From contig CANIBL010000015.1 in the NCBI GenBank assembly GCA_947466225.1, positions 1 through 49,112 on the forward strand: a DNA stretch of 49,112 bases, given 5' to 3'. The notes below the pieces were generated by a model. It did no database searches. It was not told the origin of the DNA and saw only the letters and a program-made list of their open reading frames with translations. The position numbers and the translations under genes are program-made. Positions 1 through 8,191 of this stretch are shown here, one piece after another (position 1 is the first letter of the stretch; each line of letters begins with the position of its first letter). The DNA comes from Deltaproteobacteria bacterium. Its GTDB lineage: Bacteria; Bdellovibrionota_B; Oligoflexia; Oligoflexales; Bog-1112.

Positions 1-543
1 GCCACATAGCTCTTGATACTGAGGATCCGGATGCACCTTGGGATTCAAGATCACACAATCCGGCATTTTTTCCGTTTGGATCTTATGGTGGTCCGTGCAA
101 ATAAACTCCACGCCCTGCTCTCGACACCACCGGGCTTCTTCGTTGGCTGTAATTCCCGTATCCATAGTCACGATGACCTGGGCACCCCGGTCGTTCACCA
201 GGTGTTGCACTGCTTGTAGATTGACGCCATACCCTTCGGAGAAACGGTCGGGAATATAGTACAGAAAATTTTCGTACCCGATGGCCTGGAGAAACCACAC
301 CCAGCTCACACAGCTCATGGTGCCGTCTACGTCATAATCCGCATACAAGGCGATGCGCCGCTTGTGGCGGATAGCAAAGAGTAGAACCTCTAAGGCTTTA
401 TCCAACCCATAATCGCCGTATTCCAACCGATCCAATGGCGTAAAATTCCGATTGGCAAAGACCAGTTGCGCTAACTCCGTAAAAGTACGAGGATGATCCC
501 GTTCTGACCACCGGTGCCAATGTTGATATTTGCTGCCCCGCAC
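1..543 (-). CDS. recJ: Single-stranded-DNA-specific exonuclease RecJ (N-terminal part, runs off the window)
   Basis: RecJ is a 5'-3' single-strand exonuclease of the DHH phosphoesterase superfamily that acts in recombination and mismatch repair. Reading the minus strand gives an open frame from just below position 589 to the window edge. It contains the metal-binding DYDVDG motif (about residue 69, around 325-340), then MDTGIT, the TDHHK motif that names the family (around 85-95), and an NPKVHPD segment followed by LCG. These occur in RecJ order and spacing. The C-terminal part lies outside the window. The frame has a stop at 589-591, so the start is either GTG at 543, behind a GAAAGAGAG stretch, or TTG at 573; neither is certain. 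The gene follows the metalloprotease gene by about 50 bases on the same strand. Confidence 0.93.
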   Translation of the reverse strand, partial: MRGSKYQHWHRWSERDHPRTFTELAQLVFANRNFTPLDRLEYGDYGLDKALEVLLFAIRHKRRIALYADYDVDGTMSCVSWVWFLQAIGYENFLYYIPDRFSEGYGVNLQAVQHLVNDRGAQVIVTMDTGITANEEARWCREQGVEFICTDHHKIQTEKMPDCVILNPKVHPDPQYQELCG

Positions 544-593
544 AACGGACTCTCTTTCTTCGCCCTTACGCAAATCCCGATAAAAAGCCTATC

Positions 594-3122
594 CTACAAG
601 GTCTCGCCCCCATTCTCAATGCCTAGCGCACTCAGCAAGGCGCGATTTTCTAGCACCCAACGCTGCTTCTCACGAGAAGCAGTCCCAACGGCGAATTTCA
701 TTGGATCCACGCCCAATAGATCGGTAAGAAACCGCTTCACCTCCCCCCGCAATTGCGACAGGTCCGATGCGCCCCAGGTCACATCCACAGACTTACTCTT
801 CAAGAGACCGACTGCTTTGAGACGCATATCCAAGGAATACGCAAATCGAAAGGGAATATCACCTCGCTCCAACTTCCCTGATAAAATTACCGTACGTGCC
901 GTTTCTCGCATGGCTGACGCCAACGCATCACTCACAGGATGCTGCAGCAATCCTTGCACGGAAGCCTGTTGCTCCAGCTGAATCTGCACGGCGGCAGCCG
1001 GTAGTTTAGCAAACAATTTTTCCAGCTCTTCTTTGATCAAGGTGACATCTTCTTCCGTCAATACCACCTCTGGATTGGATTGATTTTGATAGCTTTGCAA
1101 TAAGGTATTCATGTGTTCTTTTGTCTGTGCCACATCTTCTGCTGAGAGAAGATGAAATACTTGGGAAACGGAATGATCCCGCCAAAATCCTGCGAAGGCA
1201 TTTTGATTGCGAAGCACTACCTCTTCACTGTTCCTCGCACTTAAGTACGGTACTGTTCGCTGAACAGAAAGCCATCGAGTCCCTTCTCGAAAGAGATTTA
1301 ACAAATTTTTCCGAGGGCCATACAAGCGAGAGAGTAGATCAAGGGGATCCGGTGTTACATGACGCAAAGAAAAATCCACCGCATTCACAGAAAGTTTTTT
1401 TGCCGCCAGATACATCCAAAGCAATTCATGGGGCAGGCGTTCCAACGCCAATTTTTCACTCCAATAGACAGACTCTACTGGATTACTGCCACTATCGAAG
1501 GTTTTGCAATCGGCAAATTTCCCGATATGGGAATCGGTACAGAAAGGCGGCATTTCTGCTGTAGTAAAAGACTTACCTTCATATAAGATCGCAATGGCTT
1601 TTTGGTCATAGGGAAAGGCTTGGGTACGGCTCACCAGCAAATTACCTGTAAGTGTAGATTCTTCAAAAAGCTGATAGTCCATTACGGAACTGCTGGTTTG
1701 CAATCCCACTGGTGCACGGCCCGTCATGAGGTATTCTCGATACAAGGATTTTTTTTGCTGTGGTTCAAAATTGGCAGCCAAAGAGCCAGCAAAATTGTGA
1801 CGCAAACCCAGTACATGGCCCATTTCATGGGCAATGACCGATCGTACATAGTCTTGGGCTACCTGCAAAATTTTTGCATCTTGTATACCCGGTGTAGCCA
1901 ATAAGCGCGACATGGCATGCAAGAAAGTGTCTTCTATCTGGTGCACACACAAAGGTACCTGATGAAATCCAGATAGAGAAACCCATTCTCGCTTTCGAGT
2001 TTGGGGATTTTGCAACAGATCCACCAAATGCTGGGCCCGAGAAATGCCAGTAAAAGCAAAGGCACTGGTCATAAAAATCTGGGCATGCAAAATTTCCCCC
2101 GTCCTCGGATCCATCTGCGCATCCGCATAAGCAGAACCTGCAGAATCCCAGGGAATCCACTGCACCAAATTGTGCAGCACACTCGGGGCTTGCTCTCCCT
2201 TGGTTGGCGCTACAATACGCACCACTTCTCGCCCAAACGCTTTGTTCCAATATAAAAGTCCATCTGCAATAGCCCCTCGAAACTCCATAGGCGTATTATC
2301 GGAGAGAGAAAACTCGATAACGCGATCTCCATCTATGGCAAATTTGGTGACATAGATATCACGCTCCCCCGTGTTGGCATGAATCTGCGGTGCAAGTTCA
2401 AAAAAGCCCGCCTGATCAAATCCGGGCGACAACTTAGGTTCAAATCCCTTTCGAGGTTCGTATAACGATAGATAGTAGTGAATGTTTACTTGTTCAGCTT
2501 GATGCACCCCATCACGCACCTGTACGGTTTGCCCTACTTGTTCGAGTACCAACTGATGGGCAGCACCTACCATAGCTTGAGAAATGAAAGTGTCCGTTAA
2601 GGGCAATTGGTTCCAGGCAGTTGCGGAATCTACAGGTCCACTCAAATCTTGGGCCATCCAATCACGGGCTATATACAACTTGTTCATCCCAGCAGAAAAG
2701 TCAAAGAAGACCCACTCGCTGTCTCGTTGCAAAATAGGAAACACTGCCAACACCAGATTTTGTCGCAAGTCTGGAGTCGAGGTGTATCCCTCTATGGACT
2801 CCATCATGACCAAGGCATCCCCTTGGTCTTGAAAAAATACAATGCGAGATCGAAGACCATGAAACTGGGGCGCATATACTTGGGCTACCACAGAACCCTG
2901 TAGCAAAAAGGATTTGCCCAGTTCGGAGATTCGAACCCCCGTGCGTACCTTTCCACGCATCCCCTGAGAAACACCAGCAGGGGAATCCACCACAAAGTAT
3001 TTACCCGTAAAGATAGGAGGGGCTTCGGATGGAGCAGGCTTAAACGCCCGCTCGAGAGGGGAACAGCTGCCGAGTATCCAACAGGATATGGCCAGCGCAC
3101 CAAGACGGGAGCGTCTGCGCAT
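594..3122 (-). CDS. Zinc metalloprotease lipoprotein (HExxH...H type)
   Basis: Predicted exported, lipid-anchored zinc metalloprotease of 842 residues. The N-terminus has arginines, a hydrophobic stretch and a lipobox ending LGSC, so Cys20 should be lipidated. Near residue 430 is HEMGHVLGLRHNF, the extended metzincin-like zinc site HExxHxxGxxH followed by NF, as in the large bacterial DUF4953/DUF5117-type zinc-dependent metalloproteases. The length and the position of the zinc site in the middle fit that family. The start ATG has a GGGG stretch about 8 bases upstream. The substrate is unknown. It sits between another lipoprotein gene and recJ, all on the minus strand. Catalytic class is well supported by the motif; exact family assignment is less sure. 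Confidence 0.85.
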   Translation of the reverse strand: MRRRSRLGALAISCWILGSCSPLERAFKPAPSEAPPIFTGKYFVVDSPAGVSQGMRGKVRTGVRISELGKSFLLQGSVVAQVYAPQFHGLRSRIVFFQDQGDALVMMESIEGYTSTPDLRQNLVLAVFPILQRDSEWVFFDFSAGMNKLYIARDWMAQDLSGPVDSATAWNQLPLTDTFISQAMVGAAHQLVLEQVGQTVQVRDGVHQAEQVNIHYYLSLYEPRKGFEPKLSPGFDQAGFFELAPQIHANTGERDIYVTKFAIDGDRVIEFSLSDNTPMEFRGAIADGLLYWNKAFGREVVRIVAPTKGEQAPSVLHNLVQWIPWDSAGSAYADAQMDPRTGEILHAQIFMTSAFAFTGISRAQHLVDLLQNPQTRKREWVSLSGFHQVPLCVHQIEDTFLHAMSRLLATPGIQDAKILQVAQDYVRSVIAHEMGHVLGLRHNFAGSLAANFEPQQKKSLYREYLMTGRAPVGLQTSSSVMDYQLFEESTLTGNLLVSRTQAFPYDQKAIAILYEGKSFTTAEMPPFCTDSHIGKFADCKTFDSGSNPVESVYWSEKLALERLPHELLWMYLAAKKLSVNAVDFSLRHVTPDPLDLLSRLYGPRKNLLNLFREGTRWLSVQRTVPYLSARNSEEVVLRNQNAFAGFWRDHSVSQVFHLLSAEDVAQTKEHMNTLLQSYQNQSNPEVVLTEEDVTLIKEELEKLFAKLPAAAVQIQLEQQASVQGLLQHPVSDALASAMRETARTVILSGKLERGDIPFRFAYSLDMRLKAVGLLKSKSVDVTWGASDLSQLRGEVKRFLTDLLGVDPMKFAVGTASREKQRWVLENRALLSALGIENGGETL

Positions 3123-3221
3123 CGAATGCCCCTTTTTCCATAATGATGAATATTATCAAATATATACAGGATTTAAAAAAACGCCGTCAAGGAGGAAAGG
3201 GGAGGCTGGTTATCTGATTAT

Positions 3222-3250
3222 CTAGGGACCCAGCTGCGCAGTTTCCCCAG
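3222..3250. repeat. Palindromic element with conserved core, copy A
   Basis: Core ACCCAGCTGCGCAGTTT (3228-3244) is flanked by arms CTAGGG and CCCCAG, which pair with one mismatch. It lies just after the stop of the lipoprotein gene on the minus strand. The same core recurs near 9979, 31769, 36131 and, inverted, 37053. Confidence 0.6.
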
Positions 3251-3293
3251 ACCTCTCCTTGCTACGATGGATGGGAGCAAAAAAAGGACGACA

Positions 3294-4856
3294 CTACCGC
3301 CAATCAGACGACGTGCTGCTGGTGTGGAACAGCTCTCGTCCTGCCGCATCATATCCACGTAGTCGTAGCTTGCCACCCAATAGCTGCACCTTGGCAATGG
3401 AGTGATCAAAAAGCTGATAGAAGCTCTTCATGGTGGCAGAAGGCGTTAGCTCATAGTGTCGCAATACACCACCGCCCAACACGATAACTTCGAGCACCAC
3501 TCGTTTGACTTCTGGGCTTACTTTCACCCCGACGTGTCGGATGTAGTAAAAGAGGGTACCGTTTTCAATATTCCAGCTCACAGGCTCTTCATAGTAGTTT
3601 GCACCGGGTTCTTCACGGCCCCCATCACGATCTGGACGGTCTGGACGGTCTGGACGCCCGGGCTTTATGTCTGCTGTGGCAAGCTTATAGAGCGACTCCA
3701 ATGGCTTCCATTTTCCAGCAAACTCAGGGATATCTTGACGCCAGAAAAAATCCGGGCGCTCCTCTGTTTTCCAAAGCCCCCCAATGATGTTGTCGTTTTC
3801 ATCCAACTCTAGCCAATACCGATAGTTTTTAATTCCCTCGGAGTATTGGTTCGGTGTAGCGATTCGATCCCACATATGACCGATTTCTCGTGTGTAGAGG
3901 AGTTGGGTTTCGACCAGCACGGCTTTCTTGGTCCCTGGTGCATAAGGCGCTTCAAAGTTGCTGGTACGGGTTTCCAACACGATAGAATCAAATCCATAAA
4001 TGGGTTGATTCCACACGGAAGCGAAACGATCCACATCGGCAACAAACGGCATATTTCGAATTTTGATCAAATTCGTCAGAATGATATGCATAGAACCAGG
4101 ATTTACCCCTCGACACTCTGCTGAATCCATGATGGCATCGAACTGTTCACGGGTAATACGCCCACTATACAACTGATCGCGCAACTCTCGCTCATCCACG
4201 TTACATCTGCGGCTCACGAAGTAGGTTGCAGGGCTCGGGGTTTGATGCAAGAAGAGAGTCAGCAAGCCTTGCACATCAGAGGCGCCAAAGGCCATTTTTA
4301 AGCCATCCTGGCTCTTTGTTGTGAAGCTACCCGGGCTCAAAAAACTATACGCAGCGGGAGCCCATGCATGGCACTTGCCAAACCAACGGGGAATATCTCT
4401 TCGCGTCATGACTTCCGTATCAGCTCGCTCTTGCCGGGTCATCGGGAATTCGTAGTCTGCATTGTAAATTTCGTACTTCTCGATGGGAGAGAGGTGACTC
4501 ATCTCTCGAAGAGAAAAGACCTCGTCTTTAGACATAATCGGATATGTGAAGCGCGCTCGCTCACTCGGCGCATTTTCCCAGCTCCATCGATAGGAGACCC
4601 CCCCTTGCTGATTGGGCCAATAATGTCCACTCCAAGGGTTTGTTTTCAGCCGCCCGGAAAGGGGTAGCGAGTAAAAGTGGGCCACATAGTCATTGTGGTA
4701 GAGACCGATATTGGCAGGCGCATTGTCTCGGTCCCACTCCCGCTTCAGGGTAAAAGCCTGTTCTTGGGGAGTTTCAACTGAAAGATCCTCCCGCTCACAG
4801 GAGGGCAATAGCGCACCAAATAAAAGGATCCCTGAACAAAAGCGAGAAACTCGCAT
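3294..4856 (-). CDS. Lipoprotein related to the transglutaminase-elicitor family
   Basis: Exported lipoprotein of 520 residues with a signal sequence and a lipobox ending LPSC (Cys about 20). The central part carries CHAWAPA near residue 162, then a GASDVQGLLTLF stretch, a CRGVNPGSMH motif near 250 and VWNQPIYGFDS near 282. That order resembles the transglutaminase-elicitor domain (PF16683 type), where the Cys of CHAW would be the nucleophile and the later His and Asp complete the triad; this is my recognition and was not searched. Such enzymes crosslink or deamidate glutamine side chains. A Pro/Arg/Asp linker (RPDRPDRPD) is encoded by three copies of a 9-base unit at 3631-3656, followed by a C-terminal domain of unknown fold. 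AAGGAG stands about 9 bases before the ATG. Confidence 0.65.
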   Translation of the reverse strand: MRVSRFCSGILLFGALLPSCEREDLSVETPQEQAFTLKREWDRDNAPANIGLYHNDYVAHFYSLPLSGRLKTNPWSGHYWPNQQGGVSYRWSWENAPSERARFTYPIMSKDEVFSLREMSHLSPIEKYEIYNADYEFPMTRQERADTEVMTRRDIPRWFGKCHAWAPAAYSFLSPGSFTTKSQDGLKMAFGASDVQGLLTLFLHQTPSPATYFVSRRCNVDERELRDQLYSGRITREQFDAIMDSAECRGVNPGSMHIILTNLIKIRNMPFVADVDRFASVWNQPIYGFDSIVLETRTSNFEAPYAPGTKKAVLVETQLLYTREIGHMWDRIATPNQYSEGIKNYRYWLELDENDNIIGGLWKTEERPDFFWRQDIPEFAGKWKPLESLYKLATADIKPGRPDRPDRPDRDGGREEPGANYYEEPVSWNIENGTLFYYIRHVGVKVSPEVKRVVLEVIVLGGGVLRHYELTPSATMKSFYQLFDHSIAKVQLLGGKLRLRGYDAAGRELFHTSSTSSDWR

Positions 4857-5145
4857 GCTCCAAACTCCTTACGTGAGCGGGATTTCAGGGGGAATACCCA
4901 TGTATCCGTCTGAAATCGAATGTAAAAAAGGTGTGATTTCCTCCAGATGTATCAGAAAGGACCAGAGATTGTAAAGGCTTTGTTTTTTATAACCACTTGA
5001 TATGTGGCGTATATTTCTAATTACGGCATTTTTGACTACCCAAACAGAGCGTTTTCCTCTATATATCTCTCCGTCCCATTCAAATTTTGCCGGGTTGGGT
5101 TTGGCGAGAAACCTTGTTGGAATCCGCTCTCAGGAGATTTGACAG

Positions 5146-5964
5146 ATGACAGATAAAAAATGCGTACAGATGCAAACCGTTGGTATTGCCGTTATTTCCG
5201 TTATTTGCTTGGTCTTGGTTGGCATTGCCGTTGTGAAGAAACCCTTCTCCAGCGAGACTCATCTAGAAGAACATGCCACGACGATTTCTCAACGATTTTA
5301 CACGGATACGACACCAACTGATGCATGGGAAGACTTGAGTGACATCAGCTTTCTTCGCTTGTACTTTGATGAAGAGCGGGCTGCTGAGATTTCTCAGACT
5401 GCATATCGGATTGCGCCCTATCGCAGAAGCCATGGCGTATGTATGCGCTGGGTGCGCCACGCGCTCACACGTGTACCTCTACAAAATGGTCAACAGCCCG
5501 AAATCCGCGACTTCAACCAATTGCCATACGATTACTACCCACCGGTGCACCGAGAAGGCAAAAGCCGCAAACGGGGCTCTATGCTACCGGGACGGTCAGC
5601 AAGAGACTTCATTCAATGGGCAGAACACAATCCCGTTTCGTTGTGCACCACCCTTGGATTGGCGGTGGTACCCAACGATATAGAAACAGCTCTGCAACCA
5701 GGATTTACCTTGGCCTATGAACCCAATCAATGTGGGTTTCACCGCCGCTGGGGCCATATCGAGATCGTGACCAGCACTATGGGGCCAACAGGCCGCCCGG
5801 AAGCTGCGTCGGACCATAAACGAGAGATTCCCACGCCCATCTGCCGACCCAGTATGATATTGGTACCCGTGACCTCTTGTGACTGGCTCTTTATGCCCAA
5901 GCGCCCCCAAGGTACCCAATACACCCACAACTCCATCTGGGGTCAGCGCTCACCTGCTTCGTAA
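5146..5964 (+). CDS. Membrane-anchored protein with papain-like (NlpC/CHAP-like) Cys/His arrangement
   Basis: Protein of 272 residues with one N-terminal membrane segment (about residues 10-30), so the rest is probably periplasmic. I do not recognise it as a whole. GVCMRWVRHAL near residue 98 resembles the start of the catalytic Cys helix in NlpC/P60 and CHAP amidases. A later block LQPGFTLAYEP...GHIEIVTS (about residues 182-210) resembles the strand-turn-His part of the same fold, with His in GHIE. If right, it would be a cell-wall amidase or peptidase, but it could also be an unrelated fold with chance similarity. AGGAG at 5132-5136 gives a good ribosome site for the ATG. It is transcribed away from the neighbouring lipoprotein gene; the 289 bases between them contain no gene that I can see. 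Confidence 0.6.
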   Translation: MTDKKCVQMQTVGIAVISVICLVLVGIAVVKKPFSSETHLEEHATTISQRFYTDTTPTDAWEDLSDISFLRLYFDEERAAEISQTAYRIAPYRRSHGVCMRWVRHALTRVPLQNGQQPEIRDFNQLPYDYYPPVHREGKSRKRGSMLPGRSARDFIQWAEHNPVSLCTTLGLAVVPNDIETALQPGFTLAYEPNQCGFHRRWGHIEIVTSTMGPTGRPEAASDHKREIPTPICRPSMILVPVTSCDWLFMPKRPQGTQYTHNSIWGQRSPAS

Positions 5965-5969
5965 TTTTT

Positions 5970-5991
5970 TACCAGAATGTTACTTCTGGTA
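5970..5991 (+). terminator. Hairpin after the papain-like gene, possible terminator
   Basis: Perfect 8-base arms TACCAGAA and TTCTGGTA around a 6-base loop lie directly after the stop codon. The run of T lies before rather than after the hairpin and only a short TTT follows, so intrinsic termination is uncertain. Confidence 0.35.
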
Positions 5992-6376
5992 TTTCTCGCA
6001 CCATAATTTAGCCGCATGAAACCATAGTCGCAAAGCCGAGTGTGAAATTTTTTTCCAATCAGCAGATAGATACCGATGTGTCTACCGAAAGATGCTGCAG
6101 CATATTCGTATATTGCAATATCAACGGATCCAACATCTCTTGGACAGAAGCATCGAGTTGCGCTCGTGTGTAGTAGGATTTCTGCAGCCAATCGATCGAG
6201 AATATTACACCTGATTTGCTTCTGCCCAATATTCAACATACTGCCGCGTACAAAGCAGAGGTAACAGGCCAGAGAGCCGTCATAGCAATATTTCCAACTG
6301 CGATAGCAGCACCGGCCTGATTGGTAATCGTATTGGTGAGGTAAAAAGAGTTTATGATAGCAATAGAGGGCGTATT
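5992..6376 (-). pseudogene. Eroded gene remnant (frameshifted)
   Basis: There is no intact gene here, but the minus strand reads like protein in successive different frames. One frame gives NQAGAAIAVGNIAMTALW followed by PVTSALYAAV (about 6260-6340). A second gives YVEYWAEANQV (about 6220-6255). A third gives SIDWLQKSYYTRAQLD and then a stretch ending in LQHLSVDTSVSIC (about 6060-6205). Each is cut by a stop or a shift and no start codon precedes the first. I cannot name the parent gene with confidence; the pattern loosely recalls phasin or polyhydroxyalkanoate-associated proteins. It follows the korA stop directly, which is where a korB gene would often be found, but nothing in it resembles KorB. 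Confidence 0.4.
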
Positions 6377-8191
6377 TTATGGGGCAGAACGGGTTTTTAA
6401 CCGCTCCACCAACCAACTCGCTTCCATGGGAAGCCCCGTACATAGCAAGACAGGTTTCAATCGAGTTGCGTCCAACTCTAGTTCTGCCAAGAGGAGCTTG
6501 CGCATCTGCCCATCTCGATTTTGTTCCACCACCCAGACTCGTTCGTAGGTACGCAACGCCTCTGTGAGTTTGACTGAGAACGGAAAACTCCGAATGCGAA
6601 TCTGATCCAGCTTACATCCTTCAGCCTGTAGTAGATCCAAAGCTTCTTGTAACGGCTCTGCACTGGAGCCATAACAAAGCACACATTCCTTCGTCGGTTC
6701 TGCACTTCGATCCCAGATAAACTCCGGTAACAAGGTTTCAGCTGCGTAAGAAATCTTGCGTCGAACCCGTTGCAAGGTTTCTTCATACAACGCAGCATCC
6801 TCCGTATAACGCCCAAAGCGATCATGCCCAGATCCACGGGTGAAGTACGATCCTTTGCTATGAACCCCAGGCAATGTACGGGGTGCGATGCAATCGGGTT
6901 CGTCCCATTGATAGCGATGGAACGGTGTGGTACGCGCTTGCAAGTCCTCTTCTCGTAGAACCTTGCCTCGATCATAGGTTGCAGGATCTGGTTCTTCGAG
7001 AGGGGGGGAAACAAACTCATTCATCCCAATCTCTAATTCGCTCATCACCAAGATCGGCGTCTGCAATCGCTCGGCCCAATCAAAAGCTTGTCGTCCAAAA
7101 GCAAAACACTCTGCGGGTGAACTCGGGAAAAGTAAGACATGCTGCGTATCCCCATGAGAAGCATATGCAGCCGATAGCAAATCTGCCTGTTGATTGCGAG
7201 TCGGCATCCCCGTAGAGGGACCACAACGCTGCACGTTAAAAATTACAGCCGGAAGTTCAGCATAGTACGCATAGCCCAAGAATTCTGTCATAAGAGAAAG
7301 CCCAGGTCCGCTGGTGGCAGTGAAAGCGCGAGCCCCATTCCACCCAGCCCCGAGTACGATACCCAATGCCGACATCTCGTCTTCTGCTTGCAAGATACAG
7401 TAGCGTTTCTCTCCCGTCTCTTTATCCACCCGCAGTTTTTCACAAAACTGAGTAAAGGCCTGTACCAAACTTGTGGAAGGGGTAATGGGATACCATCCTA
7501 CCACCGTGGCACCTGCATAGAGACATCCCAAGGCAGCCGCTTGATTGCCTTCAAGTAAGATTTCATCTCGCAATACGGGCTTGGCACGCACGTAGAAAGG
7601 CAAGGGAGAGGAAAAGTGCGCTTGCGCATAGTTTCTGCCAATCTGCAAGGCATCGAGGTTCATTTGGAGAAGCGCAGGCGATTTTCCAAATTTCTCCTGT
7701 AAAATTCTCTCTAAGACTTTTTCTTCCAATTCCACCAAAGAAATCAGCGCACCCACATATACCAGGTTCTGCAACAAGCCTCGCACTTTGGCATTGGAAA
7801 ATTTTTCTCGTACCAGTTGTGCCACAGGCAACGGTAGCAAGGAGAGAGTATCCAATTTTTGCAGGGCGGCTGCCGGGATATCTGCTAGAGGTTGAGTGGA
7901 ATCATAGAGTACATACCCACCCGAAACGAGGGAGCGGATATCTTCCCATAGGGTTTGTCGATTGAAAGACAGCAGAAGATCGAGGGTCCCTCGACGTCCG
8001 GTATAACCCGCTTCACTCACGCGGATTTCATACCAGGTGGGCAATCCTTGAATATTGGAGGGAAACATGTTTTTGGGCCCAACCGGAATTCCCATACGAA
8101 ACACGCACTGGGCAATCATACGATTGGCACTGGCAGACCCTGATCCATTCACGTTGGCAATGCGCATCACAAATTCATTTTCTGCAGCCAT
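6377..8191 (-). CDS. korA: 2-oxoacid:acceptor (2-oxoglutarate ferredoxin) oxidoreductase, fused gamma/alpha subunit
   Basis: Subunit of an enzyme that oxidatively decarboxylates a 2-oxoacid to the acyl-CoA and passes electrons to ferredoxin. The product has 604 residues. An N-terminal gamma-type domain (about 5-180) begins with IANVNGSGSASANR and contains NMFPSNIQGLPTWYEIR. The alpha or pyrimidine domain follows, with YPITPSTSLV near residue 235 and a glycine-rich AEDEMSALG...ATSGPGLSL segment near 265-300. The start is ATG at 8191 because GGAGGGAG precedes it; a longer frame exists but overlaps the upstream gene. The first 17 bases overlap the 3' end of the flavoprotein gene, suggesting translational coupling. 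The usual beta subunit (TPP and Fe-S) is not found in the window. Confidence 0.88.
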   Translation of the reverse strand: MAAENEFVMRIANVNGSGSASANRMIAQCVFRMGIPVGPKNMFPSNIQGLPTWYEIRVSEAGYTGRRGTLDLLLSFNRQTLWEDIRSLVSGGYVLYDSTQPLADIPAAALQKLDTLSLLPLPVAQLVREKFSNAKVRGLLQNLVYVGALISLVELEEKVLERILQEKFGKSPALLQMNLDALQIGRNYAQAHFSSPLPFYVRAKPVLRDEILLEGNQAAALGCLYAGATVVGWYPITPSTSLVQAFTQFCEKLRVDKETGEKRYCILQAEDEMSALGIVLGAGWNGARAFTATSGPGLSLMTEFLGYAYYAELPAVIFNVQRCGPSTGMPTRNQQADLLSAAYASHGDTQHVLLFPSSPAECFAFGRQAFDWAERLQTPILVMSELEIGMNEFVSPPLEEPDPATYDRGKVLREEDLQARTTPFHRYQWDEPDCIAPRTLPGVHSKGSYFTRGSGHDRFGRYTEDAALYEETLQRVRRKISYAAETLLPEFIWDRSAEPTKECVLCYGSSAEPLQEALDLLQAEGCKLDQIRIRSFPFSVKLTEALRTYERVWVVEQNRDGQMRKLLLAELELDATRLKPVLLCTGLPMEASWLVERLKTRSAP

